Assembly: GCF_019063845.1 (NCBI RefSeq)
Contig: NZ_CP077683.1
Span: forward strand, 4,146,501 to 4,210,500
Reading direction: 5' to 3'
Length of the DNA: 64,000 nucleotides
DNA from: Geomonas subterranea
GTDB taxonomy: Bacteria > Desulfobacterota > Desulfuromonadia > Geobacterales > Geobacteraceae
This document shows, piece by piece, positions 35,901 through 43,104 of the stretch; position 1 is the first letter of the stretch; every line of letters starts with the position of its first letter. The notes under the pieces are model-generated. The model was not told where the DNA came from. It worked only from the letters and a program-made list of their open reading frames with translations, and did not search any database. The translations under genes were made by a program, and so were the position numbers.

Positions 35901-37262
35901 GTCCCTGGCGCAGGCATGGCACAACCTGGCCCTGACCCTCAAGGAGCAGGGTGAGTTCGAGGGGGCGCTGCAGGCGCTGCAGCGGGCGGTCGCGGTCGCG
36001 CCGGACTACCTGGAGGCCCGGCACAACCTGGGCGAGCTGCAGCACGCCATGGGGGACCTCGACACGGCCGCCGCCACCTTCCGCGCCATCCTGGCCGACG
36101 ACCCCGGCTACCTCCCCTCCTGGAACGCGTTCGGTATCACGCTGCAGGTGCAGGGACGGCTGGAAGAGGCGGTGGCGTGCTACCGCCATGCGCTGCGCAT
36201 AAAGCCCGACTACCTGCACGCGCTCAACAACCTCGGTGCCGCAAGCCGCGCCCTGTGCGACGTCGACACGGCCGTCGACTGCTACCGGAAGGTGCTCGCC
36301 CTCGATCCCGGCTATGCCGACGCGCGCTGGAACCTGGCCCTGGTGCAACTGCAGCTGGGGAGTACCGGGACGGCTGGCAGGGGTACCGAGCGGCGCTTCG
36401 ACAAGGTGGATCCCTCCCGCGCCTGAACCTGCCGCAACCGCTTTGGGACGGCTCTCCCCTCCAGGGAAAGACCATCCTGCTCCACGCCGAACAGGGGTTT
36501 GGCGACACCTTCCAGTTCGTGCGCTACGCGCCTCTCCTGGCGGCGCAGGGGGCGACCGTACTGGTGCAGTGCCAGGCCAGGCCGATAGCGCCGGTGCTGG
36601 CCACGGTGCCGGGCGTGGCGCGGGTGCTGGTGCGGGGCGAACCACTCCCCGCGTTCGACTGTCACGCGCCCCTCATGAGTCTGCCGCACCTGTGCGGCAC
36701 GCTCCTGGAGACGATCCCGGCGCCCATCCCGTACCTTGCTGCCGATGCTACCCTGGTGGAGCGCTGGCGCGCCGCCATGCCGCAGGGCGCTTTCCGCGTC
36801 GGGCTCGTGTGGGCGGGTAGGAAAACGTACAAGGACGATCTGAAACGCTCGCTTACCCTCTCGCTCTTCGCGCCGCTGGCGCAGGTTGCCGGGGCCCGCT
36901 TCTGCGCCCTGCAGGTCGGGGACGGGGCGGAACAGGCCGCGACCCCGCCGCCGGGGATGGAACTGACCGACCTCGGCGCCGGGATCAAGAGCTTCGCGGA
37001 CACCGCCGCCATCCTGACCCAGCTCGACCTGGTCATCTCGGCCGACACCGCCGTGGCCCACCTGGCCGGGGGGCTCGGGGTGCCGGTCTGGGTGCTCCTC
37101 CCCATGGCCTGCGACTGGCGCTGGCTCATGGAGCGGGAGGATTCCCCCTGGTACCCGACCGCCCGGCTGTTCCGCCAGAAGCGCCGGGGCGAGTGGGGCG
37201 AAGTGCTGGAGCGGGTGGCGCGGCAGCTGGAACTGCTGGTCCGGGCCAAAGGAGATCGATAG
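32923..37262 (+). pseudogene. Giant TPR/GT9-like glycosyltransferase, three modules, split by a frameshift
   Basis: One gene of about 1446 residues if a single base is restored. Each module has TPR repeats followed by a heptosyltransferase-like (GT9) domain with HGEQGFGDTIQFARY-type and ISIDTSVAHLAGALGKPVW-type motifs, ending DSPWYPTMRLFRQ. Module 1 is about residues 1-450, module 2 about 465-910, module 3 TPRs about 925-1145. At 36357-36361 the frame breaks after LVQLQLG: the expected GGG-GAG (G-E-Y-R-D-G-W) has one G too few. The first frame stops at 36426 and the third GT9 domain continues in another frame to 37262. Substrate unknown; context suggests a flagellar protein or glycan. Confidence 0.8.
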
Positions 37263-37265
37263 TAG

Positions 37266-40238
37266 ATGCAAAGCCGCGACGAATTGAAACAGGCCCTGGC
37301 GGAAAACCGCGTCGAGCGGGCGGACGAGCTGTGCCGGGAGCAGTTGCGGGAGACGCCCGAGGACGTCGACCTGCTTACCCTCTCGGGCGTGCTCGCGCGT
37401 CTCCTGGACCGCCCGGACCAGGCGCTGGAGGCCTTCTCCCGCGCCGCGACCCTCGACCCGGCGCAGGCCGAGCTGCACAACAACCTCGGCGTGATCCTCG
37501 AGGACCTGGGACGGTTCGAGGAGGCGCAGCAGCGCTACCGTGCCGCTCTGGAGCTGAAGCCCGATTACCCGGAAGCGATGGGAAACCTCGGCAACGCGCT
37601 TCTCAAGCTGGGGCGCCTGGACGAGGCCGTGGCGCGCTTTTGCGACGCCATAGCGCTCGACCCCGGCTACGGCAACGCCTACTACCACCTGGGGCACGCC
37701 CTGCGCGCGCAGGGAGAGTGGCAGGGGGCGGCGCGATGCTACAGGAAGGTGGTCGACCTGCAGCCGGACCACCTGAAGGGGTGGGTGAACCTGGGAGGTT
37801 CGCTGCTCGCCCTCAACGATTTCGAAGAGGCACTGGCCGCCCTGCGCATGGCGCTGTCGCTCGATCACGACAGCGTCGACGCCCACTGGAACCTCGCCCT
37901 CGTCCTCCTCGCCCTCGGGGAGTACCGTGAGGGGTGGCGCGAATACCAGTGGCGCCTGAAGGACCCGGCCGGGGGCTTTTCCGCCGGGGTCCCGGGAAGG
38001 CAGATGTGGGACGGGTCGCCGCTTGCGGGGCGGACCCTGCTCGTGCGGGCCGAGCAGGGGTTCGGCGACGCCATCCAGTTCTTCCGCTACGCCCGCCTGC
38101 TGGCGCGCCGCGGTGAAAAGGTGGTGCTCGAGTGCCGCCGCGAACTGCTGCCGCTTTTCGCCGCGCAGGGAGACCCGATGCTGCTCTGCGCCGCCGGTGA
38201 CGCTCCCCCCCCCTTCGACACCTTCACGTATCTCATGAGCCTGCCGCACCTTCTGGGGACCACCCTCGAATCCATCCCGCCGCAGGGGGCGCCGCTCCGG
38301 GCCGATGCAGCGCTCAGAGAGCTGTGGCGCGAGCAGGCGGCCAAGGGCCCGGGGCTCAAGGTAGGGGTGGTCTGGGCGGGTAGCGCCGGTTACAAGAGGG
38401 ACCGCTACCGCTCGCTCCCGGCGCGGGCCTTGGCCCCCCTGGCGTCGCTGCCGGGGGTGACCCTGTTCAACCTGCAGCTGGGCGCGGCTGCCGAGGACCT
38501 GGCCATCCTGTCCGCTGCCGGTACCGTTATCGACCTCACTCCCGCCCTCAAGGACTTCGCGCACACCGCCGCCTTGATCGACAACCTCGACCTGGTGGTC
38601 TCGGTCGACACCGCCGTGGCCCACCTCGCGGCGGCCATGGGGAAGCCGGTGCACCTCCTGCTCCCCTTCTCCTGCGACTGGCGCTGGCTGCACGGCCGCT
38701 CCGACTCCCCCTGGTACCCGAGCGTGACCCTGCACCGCCAGCCGGCTCCGGGGGAGTGGCAGCCGGTGGTCGACTCCGTCAGGGGCCGGATCGCCGCTCT
38801 TTGCGGCGGGGGAGGGCAGGACCCGAACCTGTTGTTTCGCGAGGCGAACCGGCTCAGGATGCAGGGGGATACCGACGGCGCCGTCACCCTCTACCGCGCC
38901 CTCCTGGCCCGGCTCCCGGAGTGCGCCGAGGTCTACAACAACCTGGGGCTCGCCCTGCAGGACCAGGGGCTTTGGGCCGAGGCGGAGGCGAGCTACCGGC
39001 GCGCCATGGAGCTGAAGCCGCAGTTGGCCGACGCCTACAACAACCTGGGGACGCTCCTGGTCGGCCGCGCGGAGCACGACGACGCCGAGCCCCTCTTTCG
39101 GCGCGCCGTCGCACTCGACCCGGCCTACCTCCCCGCCTATGTGAACCTGGGTTCCTGCCTGCAGGTGCTGGAAGAGCCGGCCCAGGCGGTCGATCTGTAC
39201 CGCCATGCCATCGCGCTCGACCCCGGCTACCTGGAGGCGCGCATCAACCTCGGCACCGCCTGGCAGGATCTCATGCAGCCGCAGCAGGCCATAGAAACCT
39301 ACCGGGAACTGTTGCGCCTGGCGCCCGAACACCCGGAGGCCCACTGGAACCTCGCCCTGAGCCTGCTGTCGGTGGGGGATTTTCAAGAGGGGTGGCGCGA
39401 GTACGAGTGGCGCCTGGCGGGATGCCAACCGGAGCTCGCCGTCCCGCTCTGGCGCGGCGAGGAGCTTTCCGGGCGCACCATCCTGTTGCAGTGCGAGCAG
39501 GGGCTGGGCGACACGCTGCAGTTCATCCGGTACGCGCCGCTGGTGGCGCAGCGGGGAGGGCGGGTGGTGGTGCGCTGCCAGATCCCGGCGCTCAAGCCCC
39601 TCCTGGCGCGGGTTCCCGGAGTGGCGGCGGTCTACGCGCCGGCAGACGAGCTCCCGCCCTGCGACTGGCAGGTCCAGCTCCTTAGCCTGCCGCACCTGTT
39701 CGGGACCACGCTCGAAAAGATGCCTCCCTGGCGCCCCTACCTCTTCCCCGAGGAGCGGCGCGCCGCGCTCTGGAGCCTCATGCTGGAGGAGGGGGCGACG
39801 CTCAAGGTCGGGCTGGTCTGGCGCGGGGGGCCGCTTCCCAGAAACCGCGCCTGCCCGTTCAAGGAGTTCGCCCCTCTTGCCGATATGCCGGGTGTGATAT
39901 TTTATTCCCTGCAGCTGGGCGAGGCCCCGGATCCGGACCTCCTCCCCGCCGTCGACCTCGCGCCGCAGATCAAGGACTTCGGCGACACCGCCGCCATCCT
40001 GGCCGGGCTCGACCTGCTCGTCACGGTGGACACGGCGGCGGCGCACCTGGCCGGCGGCATGGGGATGCCGGTCTGGCTCCTCCTCCCTTACTCATGCGAC
40101 TGGCGCTGGTTCGCCGAGCGCGAGGACTCCCCCTGGTACCCCGCCATGCGCATCTTCCGGCAGGGGCGCCCCGGCGACTGGCCCGGCGTGATGGGGCGGA
40201 TCCGTGCCGCCCTGCAAGAGAGGTTGAGCTGCCAATAA
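37266..40238 (+). CDS. TPR/GT9-like glycosyltransferase, two modules
   Basis: 990-residue protein with the same plan as its upstream neighbour. TPR repeats (about residues 1-230; blocks such as LHNNLGVILEDLGRFEEAQQ) lead to a GT9-like domain (AEQGFGDAIQFFRYARL, VVSVDTAVAHLAAAMGKPV). A second TPR set (about 530-700) leads to a second GT9-like domain (QCEQGLGDTLQFIRYAPL, VTVDTAAAHLAGGMGMPVW). It begins three bases past the neighbour. TPRs probably bind a protein substrate. Such TPR-GT9 proteins occur near flagellin genes in other bacteria, so flagellin glycosylation is the leading guess. Confidence 0.82.
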   Translation: MQSRDELKQALAENRVERADELCREQLRETPEDVDLLTLSGVLARLLDRPDQALEAFSRAATLDPAQAELHNNLGVILEDLGRFEEAQQRYRAALELKPDYPEAMGNLGNALLKLGRLDEAVARFCDAIALDPGYGNAYYHLGHALRAQGEWQGAARCYRKVVDLQPDHLKGWVNLGGSLLALNDFEEALAALRMALSLDHDSVDAHWNLALVLLALGEYREGWREYQWRLKDPAGGFSAGVPGRQMWDGSPLAGRTLLVRAEQGFGDAIQFFRYARLLARRGEKVVLECRRELLPLFAAQGDPMLLCAAGDAPPPFDTFTYLMSLPHLLGTTLESIPPQGAPLRADAALRELWREQAAKGPGLKVGVVWAGSAGYKRDRYRSLPARALAPLASLPGVTLFNLQLGAAAEDLAILSAAGTVIDLTPALKDFAHTAALIDNLDLVVSVDTAVAHLAAAMGKPVHLLLPFSCDWRWLHGRSDSPWYPSVTLHRQPAPGEWQPVVDSVRGRIAALCGGGGQDPNLLFREANRLRMQGDTDGAVTLYRALLARLPECAEVYNNLGLALQDQGLWAEAEASYRRAMELKPQLADAYNNLGTLLVGRAEHDDAEPLFRRAVALDPAYLPAYVNLGSCLQVLEEPAQAVDLYRHAIALDPGYLEARINLGTAWQDLMQPQQAIETYRELLRLAPEHPEAHWNLALSLLSVGDFQEGWREYEWRLAGCQPELAVPLWRGEELSGRTILLQCEQGLGDTLQFIRYAPLVAQRGGRVVVRCQIPALKPLLARVPGVAAVYAPADELPPCDWQVQLLSLPHLFGTTLEKMPPWRPYLFPEERRAALWSLMLEEGATLKVGLVWRGGPLPRNRACPFKEFAPLADMPGVIFYSLQLGEAPDPDLLPAVDLAPQIKDFGDTAAILAGLDLLVTVDTAAAHLAGGMGMPVWLLLPYSCDWRWFAEREDSPWYPAMRIFRQGRPGDWPGVMGRIRAALQERLSCQ

Positions 40239-40274
40239 TTTGACAAAAATAATCGTAAGGTGGCGCTTTTCCGT

Positions 40275-40302
40275 TAAAGTTCTGGGGCCGCCGTGTCGAT
40301 AT
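40275..40302 (+). promoter_or_regulatory. Sigma-28-like promoter upstream of flagellin
   Basis: TAAA (40275-40278, in TAAAGTTC) and GTCGATAT (40295-40302) resemble the FliA boxes TAAAGTTT and GCCGATAA; the spacer is 16 rather than 15 bases. It lies 154 bases before the flagellin ATG, leaving a long untranslated leader. Confidence 0.6.
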
Positions 40303-40326
40303 TCTTTACAAACGCGCAGGACGCGC

Positions 40327-40430
40327 CGGCGATGAGGGGGTGAAATTCATCAGTTACTCGCCGTAGGGCAGGATGCCCGATAGTGAAGAAGACAGCATCG
40401 GCACGGTTTTCAACCCGGCAAGAATGCCGG
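40327..40430 (+). promoter_or_regulatory. Structured 5' leader of the flagellin mRNA
   Basis: Three hairpins can form: CGGCGA (40327) with TCGCCG (40358-40363); GGGCA (40366) with TGCCC (40374-40378); and CCGGC (40415-40419) with GCCGG (40426-40430). They lie just before the AAGGAGA ribosome binding site. In Caulobacter, FlbT acts on the flagellin leader RNA, and flbT is encoded 1.7 kb downstream, so post-transcriptional control is plausible. Confidence 0.45.
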
Positions 40431-40456
40431 CAAACACCCAGAAAAGGAGAAGTACC

Positions 40457-41275
40457 ATGGCAACTAGCGACATCTCTCTCACCGCAGGCATGAGGACCAA
40501 CCTTCTCAACCTCCAATCGACCAGCAAGCTCCTGAACAGGACCCAGGAAAGGCTCTCTTCCGGCAAGCAGGTCAACAGCGCTCTGGACAACCCGACCAAC
40601 TACTTCGCAGCACAGAACGCCAACCAGCGCGCCAGCGACCTCGCCGACCGTAAGGACGGCATGGCCGAGGCGGTTCAGACGGTTTCGGCTACCAATGCAG
40701 GTATCACCGCCATCACCGGCCTGATCAACGCAGCAAAAGGTATCGCGCAATCCGCCCTTTCCACCAGCGACACCGGCACCAGGTCGAAACTGGCCACCCA
40801 GTACGACACCATTCGTAGCCAGATCGACAACATCTCCTCTGACTCCGGTTACCGTGGTCTGAACCTGCTGAGCTCCACCAACACCCTGACCGTAAACTTC
40901 AACGAAGATGCGAGCTCCAGCCTCAACGTCGTCGGCTTCCTCGGCAACGCAAGCGGCCTGAGCCTCAGCGGCGCCAGCGGCAGCTGGGCTACCAACTCCG
41001 ACATCACCACCGACACGGCGAAGATGGATACGGCGATCTCGACCCTCAGGTCGAACACCCAGACCCTGGCGGCGAACCTGAACATCATCACCACCCGTCA
41101 GAACTTCACCGACTCCATGATCAACACGCTGCAGACCGGTGCTGACAACCTGACCCTGGCCGACATGAACCAGGAAGGTGCCAACATGCTGATGCTGCAG
41201 ACCCGTCAGAGCTTGGGTACCACCTCGCTCTCGATGTCTTCGCAGGCAGCCCAGGCAGTACTCAGACTGTTCTAA
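40457..41275 (+). CDS. Flagellin, alphaproteobacterial type
   Basis: Filament subunit of 272 residues. The N-terminal D0/D1 part is LTAGMRTNLLNLQSTSKLLN then RTQERLSSGKQVNSALDNPT; the C-terminal part is ADMNQEGANMLMLQTRQSLG then SLSMSSQAAQAVLRLF. The middle is short and rich in Ser and Thr (for example SLSGASGSWATNSD), so it offers O-glycosylation sites. The NYFAAQNANQRASDLADRKD type of D1 resembles flagellins of Magnetospirillum or Azospirillum more than enteric FliC. ATG 40457 has an AAGGAGA site. It lies between the glycosyltransferases and flbT-flaF. Confidence 0.94.
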   Translation: MATSDISLTAGMRTNLLNLQSTSKLLNRTQERLSSGKQVNSALDNPTNYFAAQNANQRASDLADRKDGMAEAVQTVSATNAGITAITGLINAAKGIAQSALSTSDTGTRSKLATQYDTIRSQIDNISSDSGYRGLNLLSSTNTLTVNFNEDASSSLNVVGFLGNASGLSLSGASGSWATNSDITTDTAKMDTAISTLRSNTQTLAANLNIITTRQNFTDSMINTLQTGADNLTLADMNQEGANMLMLQTRQSLGTTSLSMSSQAAQAVLRLF

Positions 41276-41280
41276 CCCTA

Positions 41281-41326
41281 GCTTTGCGGAGCGGGGTAAC
41301 CCGCTCCGCAAGCCCTCTTCAGAGGG
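41281..41326 (+). promoter_or_regulatory. Two hairpins between flagellin and the next gene
   Basis: GCTTTGCGGAGCGGG (41281-41295) pairs with CCCGCTCCGCAAGC (41300-41313) with one bulged T and no following T-run, so it may be an RNA-stability or partial-termination element. CCCTC (41313-41317) pairs with GAGGG (41322-41326) and would mask the GAGGGGG ribosome binding site of the gene at 41335. Confidence 0.6.
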
Positions 41327-41334
41327 GGTAGCAT

Positions 41335-42078
41335 ATGTTAATAGATCGACTGCAACCCGAGAGCGTTTCAGTCAGCAGTTCCTCTCCCCAACTCACCTCC
41401 CTCTCCAGCTCTGTCCAAAATCCCCAACCAGAAAAGCAGAAAGCCGAAGACCCCGCAATCACAGACCAGGTGCTCTTTTCCGGGCAGGGAGACCGCAGGC
41501 TGGCGGGTATCCGCCTGCAAAACGAGCGGCAAAACAGCGCCGCAGCCGCCATCAGGGAGACGGACAAGGCGGCCCAGGATCTGGGTCAAAAGATTGACAA
41601 GCTGAAGGAACCTCTGGAAACGATAGTTAAAAATTTTCCTCCCTTCGCACCGCAAGACAAGGAAAGGGTCAGGCTCCTGAGAAGCTACACGGCGCTTCGC
41701 AAGGAGATCGACCAGCTCACTCTTCCTCCCCCTCCTTCCATCGTCGAGGCCCGCAAGCAGGTGGCGCTTCCCGAGCCGCTCGGTATGAATGCGGACGACA
41801 GTCAAATTGCTGACCACGTGGACAAACTTGACGCGGCGGCGCAGTCGCTGACGGCGCTGCGCGGCGACATTGCCGCCGGGACCACCTCGTTTGTGGCCGA
41901 CGGGCGTTTCGCCAGCATCTTCTCCGCGCCCAAGGGCCCGGAAACACAGGTTTCGGAGCCCATCGCCAGCGAATCGCGCGCGGCAGAAAAAAGTGCCGAG
42001 ATTGGCCAGCAATTTGCAGAATCGGTAACTCAGGGGGTGGCGCAACAGCACCCTCAATTCCTGAAAGGGTTGAGTTAA
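41335..42078 (+). CDS. Unknown protein of the flagellin-flbT operon
   Basis: 247 residues, not recognised. The N-terminus is low complexity (Ser, Pro, Gln: VSVSSSSPQLTSLSSSVQNP). The middle has charged, probably coiled-coil helices (AIRETDKAAQDLGQKIDKLK and KERVRLLRSYTALRKEIDQL). The C-terminus is polar and helical. It has no signal peptide or membrane segment. Its place between flagellin and flbT, with a six-base gap to flbT, suggests a flagellar role such as a secreted filament-associated protein or chaperone. FlaG-like length and a Ser/Gln-rich start fit loosely, but I see no FlaG motif. Confidence 0.6.
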   Translation: MLIDRLQPESVSVSSSSPQLTSLSSSVQNPQPEKQKAEDPAITDQVLFSGQGDRRLAGIRLQNERQNSAAAAIRETDKAAQDLGQKIDKLKEPLETIVKNFPPFAPQDKERVRLLRSYTALRKEIDQLTLPPPPSIVEARKQVALPEPLGMNADDSQIADHVDKLDAAAQSLTALRGDIAAGTTSFVADGRFASIFSAPKGPETQVSEPIASESRAAEKSAEIGQQFAESVTQGVAQQHPQFLKGLS

Positions 42079-42083
42079 CCGAC

Positions 42084-42473
42084 ATGTCCCTGAAAATTAC
42101 CTTGAAGAGCAACGAGCGGCTGATCGTAGGCGGCGCCGTGGTCAGAAACGGCGGCAAGGGGACGGTTCTCTTCATCGAGAACACGGTCCCCATACTGCGC
42201 GAAAAGGACATCCTGGGCGAAAAGGACACCACCACGCCCTGCAAGAGGGTCTACTTCACCATCCAGCTCATGTATATCGACGAGCCGAACGTCCCGAACT
42301 ACGTCAAGGCGTACTCGGAACTGGCGGCCGAGATACTGAAGGCGGCCCCGAGCACCAGGAGCTACATCGAGCAGTTGAACGAACGGATAGAGGCCGGGAA
42401 CTACTACCAGGCACTCAAACTTGCGAAGAATCTCATCGAGTACGAAGAGGAGCTACTGAAAAATGCAAACTAA
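42084..42473 (+). CDS. flbT: Flagellin regulator FlbT
   Basis: 129-residue FlbT-family protein. Typical blocks are LKITLKSNERLIVGGAVVRN, then VLFIENTVPILREKDIL, and FTIQLMYIDEPNVPNYVKAY. In Caulobacter FlbT limits flagellin translation through the mRNA leader. Such proteins are best known in Alphaproteobacteria, where flaF accompanies flbT as here. It overlaps flaF by 11 bases, and it probably acts on the adjacent flagellin. Confidence 0.9.
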   Translation: MSLKITLKSNERLIVGGAVVRNGGKGTVLFIENTVPILREKDILGEKDTTTPCKRVYFTIQLMYIDEPNVPNYVKAYSELAAEILKAAPSTRSYIEQLNERIEAGNYYQALKLAKNLIEYEEELLKNAN

Positions 42474-42852
42474 CAACGCGATCAAGGAGTACGTCGGTAT
42501 CCAGAAGGAGAGCATGTCGGGACGCGAGCTCGAAGCCTCCGTGCTGACCAAGGCGGGGCTGATGCTCAAGGCCGTCCAGGAAAACTGGGATGCCCCGGAC
42601 CGCGAAGCCAAGATGCTGGAGGCGATAAAGTACAACCAGAAGGTCTGGAGCTTCTTCCAGGCCGAGCTGACCGAGCCCAACCACCCGATGCCCAAGAAGC
42701 TGCGCGAGGACCTCTTGAACCTGAGCCTGTTCGTGGACAAGAGGTTCTTCGAGGTGATGGCTTTCCCGACCGCGGAAAAGCTCTCCATCGTCATCGACAT
42801 CAACTTCAACATCGCCGCGGGCTTGCGGACCAACCCCGAGAACGCGGGTTAG
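42463..42852 (+). CDS. flaF: Flagellar biosynthesis regulator FlaF
   Basis: 129-residue helical FlaF-family protein. Characteristic stretches are TKAGLMLKAVQENWD, then ALKYNQ-like EAIKYNQKVWSFFQAELTE, and LREDLLNLSLFVDKRFFEVM. FlaF is a flagellin-binding factor that opposes FlbT in Caulobacter, promoting flagellin production and secretion. It overlaps flbT and ends the operon. Confidence 0.9.
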   Translation: MQTNNAIKEYVGIQKESMSGRELEASVLTKAGLMLKAVQENWDAPDREAKMLEAIKYNQKVWSFFQAELTEPNHPMPKKLREDLLNLSLFVDKRFFEVMAFPTAEKLSIVIDINFNIAAGLRTNPENAG

Positions 42853-42988
42853 TCGCCGAAGCAGCTGATCTTCGAGGGGGATTGCCACAGGGTGGTCCCC
42901 CTCGCTCACGTTCTCACGCGTCGCTATCCCCGCGCGCCCGCATCATCCCGCCCAAGCAGAACATCAAAACCTCGAAACCAAAACCATC

Positions 42989-43104
42989 AGCCACGGAGAA
43001 AATCTGAGGAAATCCGAGAAAGCCTAAAAACACAAGCACGACACTTTGGGGTAAACCCAAAGACGTTAGGTTCCCTCAGAAGTTCTCAGATTTCCTCCGT
43101 GGCT
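42989..43104. repeat. Imperfect inverted repeat with about 23-bp arms
   Basis: AGCCACGGAGAAAATCTGAG (42989-43008) is matched, with two changes, by the reverse complement at 43081-43104 (TTCTCAGATTTCCTCCGTGG). The loop is about 70 bases and rich in A and C. The right arm encodes the last residues of the minus-strand OGT gene (its stop is at 43086). The motif resembles dispersed repeats of environmental genomes. It separates the convergent flaF and OGT genes. Confidence 0.7.

Noticed and set aside
36312-40046. A long open frame on the minus strand opposite the TPR/GT9 genes
   Set aside because: High-GC genes produce long antisense frames. It mirrors the real plus-strand gene with its TPR and GT9 motifs, and its own product is low complexity (Arg, Val, Gly) without recognisable motifs.
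40262-40275. TGGCGCTTTTCCGTTA as a sigma-54 promoter for flagellin
   Set aside because: The second half lacks TTGC at the right position; the sigma-28-like boxes fit better.
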